The notes beneath the pieces were generated by a model. It searched no databases and was not told where the DNA came from. It worked only from the letters and a program-made list of their open reading frames with translations. Below are positions 31,026 to 41,274 of a stretch of DNA of 64,000 nucleotides, in pieces (positions within the stretch are counted from its first letter, which is position 1; each line of letters begins with the position of its first letter). Origin of the DNA: Sinohyriopsis cumingii (Eukaryota; Mollusca; Bivalvia; Unionida; Unionidae); contig CM068838.1 of assembly GCA_028554795.2 (NCBI GenBank), positions 129,491,428-129,555,427 of the forward strand, in the 5' to 3' direction. The position numbers and the translations under genes were made by a program.

Positions 31026-31290
31026 TTAAAACGCTTTACGCGCAACGAAGCGGTTGCTTGTATAATCATGCACGACTTTGTGTGGCGGTTTGGATGATTT
31101 TGATATAGCGTTAAGTACATTAATTACCTCACAGCCGCATATTGGCGGATCTGTCATTGTTTGTGTGGGTAGCGTTGAATACCAAACTTTGGAACCAGAG
31201 GTAATTGATCTCGCATAAAAACACCTCTGAGGTTTTTTATTTTTAGTTGTTTAGCAGCATCAAGTAAATCAAAATTTGATGCTGGAACGT
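31026..31290 (-). pseudogene. Adenain-like protease N-terminal remnant plus short frame
   Basis: From 31283 down, a frame reads DLLDAAKQLKI then LRGVFMRDQLP, which I recognise as the N-terminal signature of the adenovirus-type cysteine protease of Polintons. After VPKFGI it ends, and a second frame continues as VWYSTLPTQTMTDPP to a stop at 31026 with ICGCEVINVLNAISK. The His, Asp/Asn and Cys catalytic region expected after the N-terminal motif is not visible, so the catalytic domain has been deleted or replaced. The position between core-like and fibre genes fits a maturation protease. Confidence 0.4.
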
Positions 31291-31734
31291 CTAACGTGTT
31301 CCTGGAAGCCTCAGACCTCTTCCCCAACGAGATCCTGGCAATCTTAGGCCGCGTCCTTTTTTGTATCCCTTTCCTGTTGCTTTATTTAGAGCCATTTCAG
31401 CAGCTGTTCCAACAGCACCTAACGCGGCTGCTTTTTCTAGGCTGGAGCAGCAGCAGCTATTAACGCTGGAATATCCGCGAGAAGTGGGAAAATACCACCT
31501 GTTTTAACCATGTCCTTGATGGCGCTCGGAGAAAGATGAAATTGAACCCCGGTTTTTGATTCTAGGGCTAAGATGTTTAATCTGGTTATTTGTCAAAGAT
31601 AATTTGTTTGGACCGCCACTAGAAATTTGATCTCGCTTTAGTGATATTTTTGTTCCGCATTTGCTGGCGTTTTTTGATTGTAATTTTTTTACCTGACTGG
31701 GAGTCAGAACAACATTAACATGACTGTATGACAT
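31291..31734 (-). pseudogene. LTxxQ-repeat basic core-like protein, frameshifted
   Basis: Starting at 31734 (MSYSHVN), it has VVLTPSQVKKL and LSLTNNQIKHL, two copies of an LTxxQxxKL motif typical of a Polinton virion protein, with basic linkers. Near 31510 and again near 31440 the frame changes. The remainder has a hydrophobic PLLADIPALIAAAAPA segment and a basic tail with two GRGLRLPG repeats before the stop at 31291. The Lys/Arg-rich ends suggest DNA or membrane contact in the virion. The gene lies directly downstream of the major capsid gene. Confidence 0.6.
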
Positions 31735-31769
31735 TTTATGATAAATACTTACCACGCTCCAAATAATGA

Positions 31770-33146
31770 TTAAAGATTTTCCACTGGTGCATCAACGACT
31801 CTCATTCGACCACTACCACCTTCAAGTAATATTGCTTTATCGCTAAGTATAACCGCGATTGCTCTATAATTAACACCACCTGTATTTAACGCTGCTTTAA
31901 GATGTATATAAACGACAGATTGTTTAGATAGATCAAGATGCTCCAGTGAAAAATAATAAATCGGATACAAAGTTCTGAAATCATATTGTGATATTTGCAA
32001 CCCAGTATCTACATTTTGATCACATCCAATGAATGACATCAAACGATGATATACACGTCCTATACGATTTTGTTCATAATTCAGTTGCATATTCTCTGTT
32101 GGTTCTTGTTGTCCGTTTATCGGTAAGGAAATATTTGTGATACCTAGTTTATCAAATATCATATGAATACGTTCTTGATTACCTAAACGATCATAATTCT
32201 GAAACGCAATAAAAATATGCCGTGGTGCAGATACACCTTGTTGTGATGCTATATGCCATGTAAACTGACCGTTAACGCCAGTTTGCATACTATCCGTGCT
32301 TGTTGTTAACCATGACAACAAGGATTTACCACCTGTGTCCATGAAAGAAATTAATCGCTGTTCTTCTGCGATCGTTGGAATCATTACCGGCATCCACACT
32401 GACGTTTCGATAATACTACTTTACCAGCATCACCAGCGGGTCTCCACAGAGCATCGTTATCATCACCCTTTCTTACAAGAACAACCGTGTGTCTAGCTCC
32501 AAAAATAACCTTTTTAACATTCCTACAAAATCCAAAAATATGCGATAGTGGAATTGTACATGAAAAAACTTATACTGGCTCCTTGCAACATATTTCTGCG
32601 CGCTGCAAATCCCGAGTTGAAGTCTGGATTAGAACCATGAACAACCGGCGTCACATCAGCATCAGCGTTTCCGGCAAAATTTCTTGGTCGTCTTATATTA
32701 TATTGAATATCATCGGGGTGACCAGAATTATATTTTACAAACATCATTGTGGGACCTGCTGATTTTGCATAATCATCAGAATATCTTGCCAACCCTATTA
32801 TTGTTGTAGCAACGTCGACATCATTCTCAATCGATTCAATATTTTTTCCATCAATCATATACGTGGCGCTATCAAATAATGCCATGATCCCGTTGTTGAC
32901 AAAACCAACTTTTACTGCATCTGCGTAATTAGCATCGTTTGTTCTTACAATTGTACCTTCTACCTCAATAAAAGCCTCAGCGGGTAGAAAATATCTACCT
33001 GTGTCATGAACTTGAAATTCAATTCTTCCTCCACGTTGATTTGGTGAGGTTGCGTCATAAGAATAAAACTGATAATCGCGTACAGACCCATCTTTAAGGA
33101 CAGGTGCTTCCATGTCAAATGCTGTGTCGGATACGCGCTTGAACAT
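31770..33146 (-). pseudogene. Double-jelly-roll major capsid (hexon-like) protein, frameshifted
   Basis: The N-terminal half (33146 to 32530) contains GGRIEFQVHDTGRYFLPAEA, EAFIEVEGTIVR and NNGIMALFDSATYMIDGKNI, hallmark strands of the Polinton hexon-like capsid. The C-terminal half (32399 to 31770) has GQFTWHIAS, PRHIFIAFQNYDR, TLYPIYYFSLEHLD and VNYRAIAVILSDKAI. Two frame changes lie between 32530 and 32400. Total length is about 459 codons, close to the capsid gene at 341-1654, but the sequences are unlike except in general fold. I start at the ATG at 33146; the frame extends nine codons further up without an ATG. Confidence 0.8.
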
Positions 33147-33178
33147 TTTATTGTAATTATTTTCGTCTAACACGTTGA

Positions 33179-33637
33179 TTACCGCGTTCGGGAAATTCCA
33201 CTTCGGGAAGTTCCACTTCCTGATATTAAACTTGAGATATTATTTCCCGATTCACCGAGTCCCCGATCTGCTAACGCTGCTAGTTTTTGATTTGCAGCTT
33301 GATTAATTATTTTACTGACATCTGCGGGCATAATTTCAGTACTTCGTAATTTTACTGGTTGTTGTTTTCGTCTTATTAATCGTGCTAGTCTATCTTTGAT
33401 CGCCGAGAGCGCCTTACCAGCAACATTGACAATTGCACCAGGAGCTTTTTCACGAACAATATCAATAGCTTTCATCGATAATTGTTTTGCAATAGGCGCT
33501 GCTTTTGGGGCTAACCTTGTAAATAATCCCTGAATAACATCACCAAGTCCATCTCCGTAAATTGCTCTATGGATTGGTAATCGTGAGTTTACCGCTCTGA
33601 CCTGTACGGATTTACGATGATTATTGTGTATGATCAT
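33179..33637 (-). CDS. Basic core/pVI-like protein
   Basis: An intact 152-residue protein directly upstream of the capsid gene. The N-terminus is basic; GDGLGDVIQGLFTRLAPKAA near residue 30 resembles the amphipathic helix of pVI-like proteins. An Ala/Lys-rich helix and DRLARLIRRKQQP follow, and the C-terminus is Ser/Gly-rich (SSLISGSGTSRSG). A basic small protein ahead of the capsid gene recalls the arrangement at 3-320 in the other element. Roles in DNA packaging or membrane disruption are inferred. Confidence 0.6.
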   Translation of the reverse strand: MIIHNNHRKSVQVRAVNSRLPIHRAIYGDGLGDVIQGLFTRLAPKAAPIAKQLSMKAIDIVREKAPGAIVNVAGKALSAIKDRLARLIRRKQQPVKLRSTEIMPADVSKIINQAANQKLAALADRGLGESGNNISSLISGSGTSRSGISRTR

Positions 33638-33665
33638 GTTATCTTATTTATCATTTATCTAACAA

Positions 33666-34791
33666 CTAGTCACTGTAATCATCAACAAGTTCATCGATAA
33701 GTTCTCGGTAAACACCGATATGCATGATACCACCCTGAAATAATCGCCGACAAATATCAGCTGCTTCATTGGTTATTTCTGGTGAGTTATTTCCGGCACG
33801 TTTTCCCCCTATGAGAACTTCTAACCGTGACCCATCATTGAGGATATTGTCAGGTCATAAACCAGAACCTTTTTTAGGTTCATCTTGAGGTGTTTTAAAT
33901 ACTAGTGGTTGCATTACCGGAGAAAATGATTCAGTGGTGACCGGGTGTGTGTCAGGTGAATCACTTCGAAATCCACGTGGTGAATCTGTCGGTGTAAATG
34001 TCATAACCGGAGCAGAAATTGTTCTACGTTGTAAAGGTGGAGGAAGCTGATATGAAGGTTCCTGCTCGGAAAGTTGTTCTTGCTCTAATTGTTTCAGTCT
34101 CTCTTTATAAAGTCTTTTTACTTCTTTATCAATATTTTTGTATTCTGGACCTCTGGCTTGTTTTTGTTTCTATATACGCGATATATCCATCTAATAAGAT
34201 TATCATTACTTAATTTTATGACGGGATTTTAAAATATTAGATTTATTAAATATACCAAATAACATTTCGGGTAAATCAGCTTTTTCAGTATTTCTAATAT
34301 CTTCGATAAACCCTTCGTTAAATTTTGCAATTAATTCTAAGTTTTCTTCAACTGGTTTAGGTTCAGATGCAAGTTCTTTTCTCACGTCGGAGACTTCAGT
34401 ACGAAGTTTTCCAATATCTTCACCAGCGGGTGGAGGTTGAGCTGCAGCTATATCAGTTGGAAGATCTCGTAAAATCTTTTTTGTTTGTTTGGTTCTTCTT
34501 GCTATTTTTTTCAGTCTGCGCTGCAGTTTGTTCTAATACTGGAAAAATACCCTTTATCCTCTTATCATCCTCAATATCTCCCCATATAATTTTTTCAACA
34601 GCCGCTGTAGCTTTCTTAGTAGCTGCACTGACGGGTTTAAATAACCTTTTAGTGTCTTCTTCGTACTTAACTTGTGATTGTTGTTGCGCTTGTAGGTTTT
34701 CTCTAAATGAATCTCTAACAGTAAGAAATTTTTTGATTGCTTCTAATCGTTCTCGAGCTATCCTTGCAGTATGAGATTCCGGATGTACCAT
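33666..34791 (-). pseudogene. Coiled-coil virion-block protein, broken
   Basis: The start MVHPESHTARIARERLEAIK at 34791 is preferred over an upstream ATG that lies inside the terminal repeat. A charged helical region follows, then DTKRLFKPVSAATKKATAAV. After a frame change near 34490 it continues with ELASEPKPVEENLELIAKF. A stop near 34215 separates a further segment rich in Lys, Gln and Pro with PPLQRRTISAPVMTFTPTDS and a C-terminal GIMHIGVYRELIDELVDDYS, ending at 33666. One in-frame stop lies near 33858. It is the first gene of the virion block. A similar helical, Pro-rich protein is common in Polintons, but I cannot name it. Confidence 0.5.
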
Positions 34792-34812
34792 TTTATTATA
34801 ACATAGTGATTT

Positions 34813-35067
34813 AATTAATATAGCAGCAGGGAGGGCGGGACCTCGCGAAGACGTAATTGTGTAAACAACGCGCATAATAAACTAGAAAAAAATCACCAAC
34901 GACAATGGAGTAATATTAATTGGAAATTTTATAGAGATTTTCTCAGTAAAGTATCAACGCTTTTTTTAAATCTGTCGACGTTTTTTATATTTCGATTGTT
35001 CGTAGGAAGGCTTATTTTCAACATTTGGACGTTCCTACAAAATGGTCTGTTCGCCGTCCCTGCTGCT
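34813..35067 (-). repeat. Right terminal inverted repeat of the virus-like element
   Basis: This is the reverse complement of the left repeat. The outer motif has one change (AGCAGCAGGGACGGCG). The sequence immediately outside is CAAGAAGATATC, against GCAAGG outside the left end. Confidence 0.92.
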
Positions 35068-36140
35068 CAAGAAGATATCTTACTTATACAGTTTGGTCGT
35101 TAAGTATCATCTTTAAAGAGAGTTGACGAGGATCCTTCATGAGATATTATCTCTAGAAGATAGTGTAGTAACGAAAGAAGTCCTGAGAAATTTCGTTGCG
35201 CCGATTTCGAGAAATTGGCTAGATGACGGAGGTCTCGTACGACACATACCGTAAGATTATAACATAGACCCTTCTTTGACATTTTATCTCTAGGGGATAG
35301 AGATCCGTCCACAAAAAAATGTCCTAATGAATTTCGTAGAGAGGAAACAGCATAATAAGGGACGTACTATGGGTATCTGGCATTACCCCACCCCCACCCC
35401 GAAAAAACCCAACAAAAACAACAACACGCAAATATTAATATATCGCATCGATAGTTTGTACTAATTGAACACCTGCTAAGAGGATTTTGATTTCAACGTT
35501 TCCTGCATATTATCTAACTAGGTACACGTTCTAAAAGGTTTTTTTATATATAAAAATATTCGTCGAGACGACTTCGAGAAATCTACTGCTAGATGAAAGT
35601 CGAGTAAGACACATGCCGTGAGAACATTATATCTTTATACCGTTTTGACATGGAACCTTCTTTTATATTTTATCTCTAGGGGATAGAGTCAACTCTCGAA
35701 CGAAGTCCTGACGAATTTCGTCAATAGCAAACCGCGATATAAGGTGCGTCCGACGGGTACCAGGTATGAAAAACACGCACAGATTAATAGACTGAATCAG
35801 AGTTTGTACTAACTGAACTTCTGATTAGAGGATTTTGATCTCAACGCCTGTTGAACAGTACGAAAGTAGTGATCCGTCCTAAAAGTATGAAAATTAAGAA
35901 GAAAAAAAAATTTTCCAGCCTATTTCTAGAACATCGCGGCTAGATAAAGCAATCAGAACTCTTTAGGTGCTGTAAGATTATATCTTACGTTTCCATTTGA
36001 GCCATTACGTCCCCTCTTTATTAGGTTTTTACATGGACCCTTCTTTGATATTTTAATCCTAGGGTATAAAGTCCACTAACCAAGGACGTCCTGACATTTC
36101 GTCGAAAGAAAACAGCGAAATAAGGGCGCACCATGGTGTA
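35068..36140 (+). repeat. Left arm of the outer element, inner part with tandem units
   Basis: This resumes the outer arm after the virus-like insertion. Units of about 380 bp repeat landmarks such as TTTTATCTCTAGGGGATAGA, GAAGTCCTGACGAATTTCGT, GGTATGAAAAACACGCA and GATTTCAACGCCTC at about 35.2, 35.3, 35.7 and 36.1 kb. The same family fills 42270-44520 in direct orientation and 45120-45840 inverted. Confidence 0.8.
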
Positions 36141-37480
36141 ACAAGATAACCGGGTGGGATTTTCGGATTCACAACAGAACACTTTTGACGATGATATAAC
36201 TACTAGGTTTAATAATGGATGACTTGCATGAGCAATTAATTAATAATAATTAATTAATTATGAATATGTGCGTGTATATATAATCCGAATATTGGATTTA
36301 ATTAACATAAGAACGCACATACTTGATGAAAAATAAAAAATTTAGCAAATACAAACACAAGAGGTGAATGGTTCACAACGATTTGGCAATGAAACGACGG
36401 ATATAGTTTACTCGGGTAGTAAACGATGTAAAATTTTGCTCACGTAGTAAAATGCATTCACTCGGGTAGCGAAATTATGGTGATACAAAAGAGGGACAGA
36501 TATACAACTTATCTGTACAGTCCCGAAAGATACGGTTTGTTTTACGAAGCCCAAAATTAGCCCACGGCTAACAAATTACATGTACGGAGACACTCCGTCA
36601 TCAGTACACTTTGTTTCAGCTCCACGGCTGCTACAGTTCAGCTTCACAGCTGCTACAGACTCTGGACACTCGGAACACTTCGAAACACTCGGAACACTCT
36701 GAACATTAGACCCTCCGGACATTAGACACTCCGGACATTCCGGACATTAGACACTCCGGACACCCCGGACATTAGACACTCTGGTCACAGACAGAGACAC
36801 AGACACTCCGGTCACAGACACAGACACAGACACTTCGGTCACAGACAGCTGAAAATACCGTATACTATACATGACACGGGCATAATAACGTAATGACGTT
36901 ATACAGGGTAAGTTATATAGATTACATCAGCACAATAATTACAAAATGACAGGTTAAAAAAAAAAAAAAAAAAAAAAACCTAATCTTGCTCGATAAAAAT
37001 CCTACCATATTAAACAGTTTTTTGAGAAAATGTAGCTTTTCATTACTAATATAAATCCCTTGCTAAGTAGAAAACGAGAATAGAAATATGTGCATTATAT
37101 TGCGTAAACCAAAGCTACATAGCAAAGATTAAAAAATAAACGTGGTTATAGCTTATAAACTAGAAATTAATAAACTTACATACCTCGACAGCTGAAAATG
37201 TGCAAGTTTTTGAAGCAGACTGCCGGCTGACAAGACTATTCCGTATTGTAAAGAAACTTACGTACGGTGAAGTATTTATACACAAACATAGTCTGTGCAT
37301 TATATGCATTGGTTCGTCCCATCGAGAGCACTTCGCACGTGCGGCATGAGATGAACCGAACTCACTATTTCGAAATGCGACACAATATACATAAATCATC
37401 CTCGGGTATCGTTGTAATAAAAAACGAAACCCGAGTACATGTATTCAATAAATAAAAGAATTTAATTCCGTGACAATACC
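36141..37480 (-). mobile_element. Probable gypsy 3' LTR region with an internal minisatellite
   Basis: A purine tract (AGGTGGGAGG, minus strand) near 37475-37486, directly after the RNase H end, is followed by TATTGTCACGGAATT, as expected for a polypurine tract and LTR start. A TATA-like TGTATAAATAC lies near 37275. From 36660 to 36845 short repeats of GGACATTAGACACTCC and CACAGACACAGA occur. A run of about 24 A's is at 36957-36980. The distal LTR border is not clear, and I could not match this sequence to the 5' LTR candidate at 41275. Confidence 0.45.
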
Positions 37481-37489
37481 TCCCACCTA

Positions 37490-39131
37490 AAAAAAGTGGT
37501 AACACTTTTAGAAAAATCACGGAATGTGAACATAAAAAATGGCTACAACTTCCAATTTGAATACTGAACGAAAATGATCTGCTAATTACACCCTACTTAA
37601 AAAATCAGCACCCACATTTTCCGATCCTCGAATCGTTTCGATCCGGAAACTATAAGATTGCAAAGACAACGACCAACGCACCAATCTTGCATTGGTGACC
37701 TTTGCTTTGTTCAAGTATAAGAGCGACTAATGGTCCGTTTGTAACGTAAACTCTCTCCCGAAAAGGTACGTATGGAATTTTCCTATCCCTATACTAAAGC
37801 TAGGCACTCCTTCTCAATCACGGAGTGGTTTTGCTCCCTAGGGAGCAATTTCCTACTTGCATAAGCAATGGACAAGTTCATCCCCTCTTGCTCAGCACAA
37901 AAGTTTTGTTCAATTCTGGTAACTTTAAGATTGGTGCACTTACCAGTTTCTGTTTTAAAGCATTAAATGCTTTTTCCTGGCACACACCCCAGGGAACTTT
38001 ATTCGGTTGCCCTTTCCTAGTGCAGTATGTTAATGGGCTGGCAATAGCCGCAAAATTGGGGACACATTTCCTGTAAAACCCAATCAAACCTAGGAAAGAT
38101 CGTACTTGTTTTTTAGTTTCTTGTTTAGGTGCATCTTTGATTGCTCCTATTTTATCTGGGTGAGGTTTCAACTGACCGAATCCACTCACGAGATGTTCCA
38201 AACACTCTAGGCTAAAATACCCTATACTACATTTGATGGGCTTAGCTGTAAGATTTGCAGTGTGAAGTCTATCAAACAGATCCCGTAATACCTTAACATG
38301 TTCATACATGGGTATGTGTATAAACAAAGACATCATCTACAAAACTGTCGACGTTTTCCATACCGTTTAACAGTTTGCGCATGAGACGAACGCATAACGC
38401 ACCGGCATTGACTAAACCGAAAGGCATAACTTTAAATTGATAAAAACCTTTCGGATTCGCGAATGCCGTTAACTCGCGGGCATTACAGCGATTGGTATCT
38501 GCCAATACCCCTTGGTAAGGTCTAATTTGGGAATGTATTTATGACCTGCCAGGTTCGAAAATAAACTTTCCATATCTGGCATTGGTTCTGCGTCGAACAC
38601 GGTGATTTTGTTCTATTGCCGAAAATCAATGCAAAAACGGTTCTTCCCGTCTTTCTTTCTGACTAACACAACAGGGGACGAGTACGGGGAACTGGAAGGT
38701 TCTATCACTTCCTTGTCTAACATTTTCCCCACTTCTTCGTTGATTGTTTCCCGCGCATTAAAGGGTATTGGATATTCTTTAATCCTGATCGGCTCAGAGG
38801 TATTCAACTTGATCTCGTGTTGAATCAATCCAGTACGGCCCGGTTTGTCCGTAAACACGTCAGGGTATTGGGACAAAACCTCCAATATCTGTGTATGCTG
38901 ACCCACTGATAAATTCGGGCATACATTGATCTGGTCAATACCTTCTTTCCCTACGAATGGGGTATTCAAGGGGCATTTCTGTACTGGAGACGATTCCGAT
39001 TCGTCACACGACTTATCCTTTATCACCGCTATGCATACTACATTCAAGACCCCTTTATCTAGTGTTTGTCTAGGTCTTTCTAGGTAGAGTTTAAGCATAT
39101 TGGCGTGAAATATATTGGACTTACCCTCCAC
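37490..39131 (-). pseudogene. Gypsy reverse transcriptase and RNase H, following the integrase tail
   Basis: The frame starting at 39131 first has the integrase tail (SNIFHANMLKLYLER) and then, unbroken, the reverse transcriptase N-terminus (DVFTDKPGRTGLIQHEIKL, SSPYSSPVVLVRKKDGKNRF). Later frames carry GFYQFKVMPFGLVNA and the catalytic SFVDDVFVYT near 38340, then the thumb with KQVRSFLGLIGFYRKCVPNF. RNase H remnants to about 37570 include LVRWSLSLQSYSFRI and ENVGADFLSR. Several frameshifts and stops are present. Integrase precedes reverse transcriptase, the pol order of Gmr1-like Ty3/gypsy elements. Confidence 0.85.
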
Positions 39132-40600
39132 ATCAATGATTTAGTCCATTTCGCCTTTCACCTGTTTGACTTCCGTTGGAATAGCAGCTTATTTTTATTT
39201 GTTGGGAGAAGCACGAACACTTGATTGCCTACATCAAACGTTTTACTCCGCGTTCCTCGGTTGTAGTACTTCGCGTACCTACGAGTATATTTCGCGTTTG
39301 TCTTGCGTCATTCGACATGTACTCTCTAATCGTTCGCGCAAATCTACTGCGTATTGGTAAGTAGTCTTGACTTCTTCGTCCGCGACTTCGTTTGACCACA
39401 GTTCGCGTAAAATGCGCATAGGACCACGAACTGTCCTACCGTACAATAATAGTTCAAACGTGAGGAAGACAAAGCTTTTATGAGCAACCTCACGATACGC
39501 GAACAGAATTGCGTTCAGATACCTATCCCAATCCTTAGGTCTTTCCGCATACATACTAATAATAATGATAATAATAATAATAATAATAAGGACTTTGTAT
39601 AGCGTCTAATCTTTACTAAGCGCTTTACAACATTAAGCAACACCTACAAGATAAAAAAACCATATATAATGATAAGATTACGAACACAAACACCAAGAAA
39701 TTAAAAAACATAGAAAAAACAAAATCATGCTGAGTTTATTTAAGGTAGAAAACATCATTAGGTCTTTAAGTTTGTTCCGTCGCAACATTTGCTTCATCGT
39801 CCCGTTGAATTTCTCGACCAACCTATTGCACATAGGATGGTAGGGTGTCGTGCGCAACTGTTTAAGGGACAACAACCTTCTAATTTCTGCCATGAGATCT
39901 GAGGTGAATTGAGCTCCACAGTCCGTAGGAACCTCTTCGGGCACTCCGACCCTGCTGAACATGTCATCGGGCGCTTCGGATACACGTTCGGTTTCAATCG
40001 ATGGCAAAGCTATGGCTTCGGGGTATCTGGTAGCGCAATCTACCAGCGTCAAGATGTGTCGGTTTTTCCGATCTGTATGTGGACATATAGGTCCCACAAT
40101 GTCAACGGCCATTCTTTTAAACGGAGTATCTATCAATGGCATTTGACTTAACGGTACTCTAGTTAACCTGCCCTTAGAGACAGTTTTCTGACAAACTTCG
40201 CACAAGCGACAGAACCTCGCTACGTCGCTATTGACACCAGGCCAATAAAATTCTCTTAATACCCTCCCTGTTGTTTTCTTCATGCCTAAATGACCAGCCA
40301 TACTCGACTCCAGCGTGACCTCGAGTACATGCGACCTGGGTTTATGAGGGACCACTAGTTGCAAGGACTTCCTATCAAGTGTAGAGTATTCCCTATACAT
40401 TAAACCTTTTCGAGTAAGGAATTTAGAGGAACGCCCGTTCTTACACTTCCTCACGGTACCCGATAATGCTTTCTTCGCGTTTGCACGTAGGCACGCGTCA
40501 TATTTTTGCTCATTCTGAAATCTTCACGCCAGATATCTGTAATGGCTTCCGGTAATTTTAATTTACGTAAAGGTTTATTATCTTCCTTTACCTGAGCCCT
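39132..40600 (-). pseudogene. Gypsy integrase, split by a small insertion
   Basis: The zinc-binding N-terminal region (MAGHLGMKKTTGRVLREFYW, then CRLCEVCQK) is followed by the catalytic core: Asp in MAVDIVGPI, Asp in PTDCGAQF and Glu in NRLVEKFNGT. The C-terminal part resumes at 39554 with PKDWDRYLNAILFAYREV. Between the parts lies about 220 bp of unrelated DNA (39557-39780). The tail continues into the reverse transcriptase frame. The enzyme is inactive in this copy. Confidence 0.85.
39557..39780. mobile_element. Retroposon-like insert with (TAA)n end inside the integrase
   Basis: The insert begins at a (TAA)n tract at about 39558-39590 and contains AGGACTTTGTATAGCG and AAGCGCTTTACAAC. The integrase reading resumes on both sides. 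The simple-sequence end suggests a SINE or LINE-3' end. No convincing target duplication was found. Confidence 0.5.
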
Positions 40601-40702
40601 AGCTTACAAAGTCTGGATGATCGGGAATCGGAAGTCTGACAGGTCGGGAGCCTAGATCCTTGTACATTGCCAATTGGAATGGCTATGCACAAGGCTTCCA
40701 CG

Positions 40703-40762
<60 letters not shown>

Positions 40763-41091
40763 TGTAACTGCATTTGTTCTTTCTTGTAACTGCATTTGTC
40801 CTTCTTTCTCTTTTTCCCCGCTTGTATTTGCGTTTGTTTTTGTCTTTCTTCTTTCTGAAGCTCCAGCTTCCTCAACTCCAATTCCATATTGTACTTTAAT
40901 TTTAATTCCTTCACTTTTATTTCAGAGTCTGATACAGACTTACTGATCGAAAGCAAAGCATTTTTATCCAAAAAATTCTTTTCTGCCAAAAGCTGAACCA
41001 AAATATTTCTTATTTCTTGTTTCGTTAAGGAAGCCTTTACCTCAGAAATATCGTATTTTCTGGAAAGTTGAATCAATTCATCTTTTTGCAA
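40588..41091 (-). pseudogene. Gag-like N-terminal fragment of the gypsy element
   Basis: The frame begins MQKDELIQLSRKYDIS and continues as a charged helix, then a (RE)n run encoded by the (TC)n microsatellite at 40706-40758. The start lies about 160 bases from the primer-binding site, the expected place for gag. The capsid, nucleocapsid and protease parts expected before the integrase are missing, so an internal deletion is likely. The microsatellite may mark the joint. Confidence 0.55.
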
Positions 41092-41249
41092 AAGATCTTA
41101 TTGTTCCTGGGTAGGATTTGAAAGAAAGATTTCCACTTTTCTTGACGTTGTAGAAAATGTTGGTCAATATCACTAAGACTTCAAAAACATAGGGAATTCA
41201 AATAAAAAATACAGCAAAGTTTTCTAAAATATCTTAGCCAAAATTCAAA

Positions 41250-41267
41250 ATCCCGGATGAGCCCCCA
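41250..41267 (-). other. Retrotransposon primer-binding site, tRNA-Pro type
   Basis: On the minus strand TGGGGGCTCATCCGGGAT lies directly inside the presumed LTR end. It differs by one base from the tRNA-Pro primer-binding site well known from murine leukaemia virus. Confidence 0.7.
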
Positions 41268-41274
41268 ATTCTTA

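Larger units (their letters stand above)
19255..35067. mobile_element. 15.8 kb Polinton-like virus transposon with terminal inverted repeats
   Basis: The element is delimited by 255-256 bp inverted repeats and lies inside one arm of an older repeat. It encodes a packaging ATPase, phospholipase A2, DDE integrase, polymerase B-helicase fusion, double-jelly-roll capsid protein, a penton-like protein and several virion-like proteins. This set defines the Polinton/Maverick grade of viruses. The left half is mixed-strand replication and integration; the right half, 28158-34791, is a single minus-strand virion block. Most long genes are broken by small indels. The empty-site comparison with the other arm of the outer element supports integration with a short duplication containing CAAG. 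Confidence 0.9.

Noticed and set aside
34453-34875. Start of the coiled-coil gene at the ATG inside the right terminal repeat
   Set aside because: That part is identical in the left repeat, where it leads nowhere; the ATG at 34791 is outside the repeat and gives a charged helical start.
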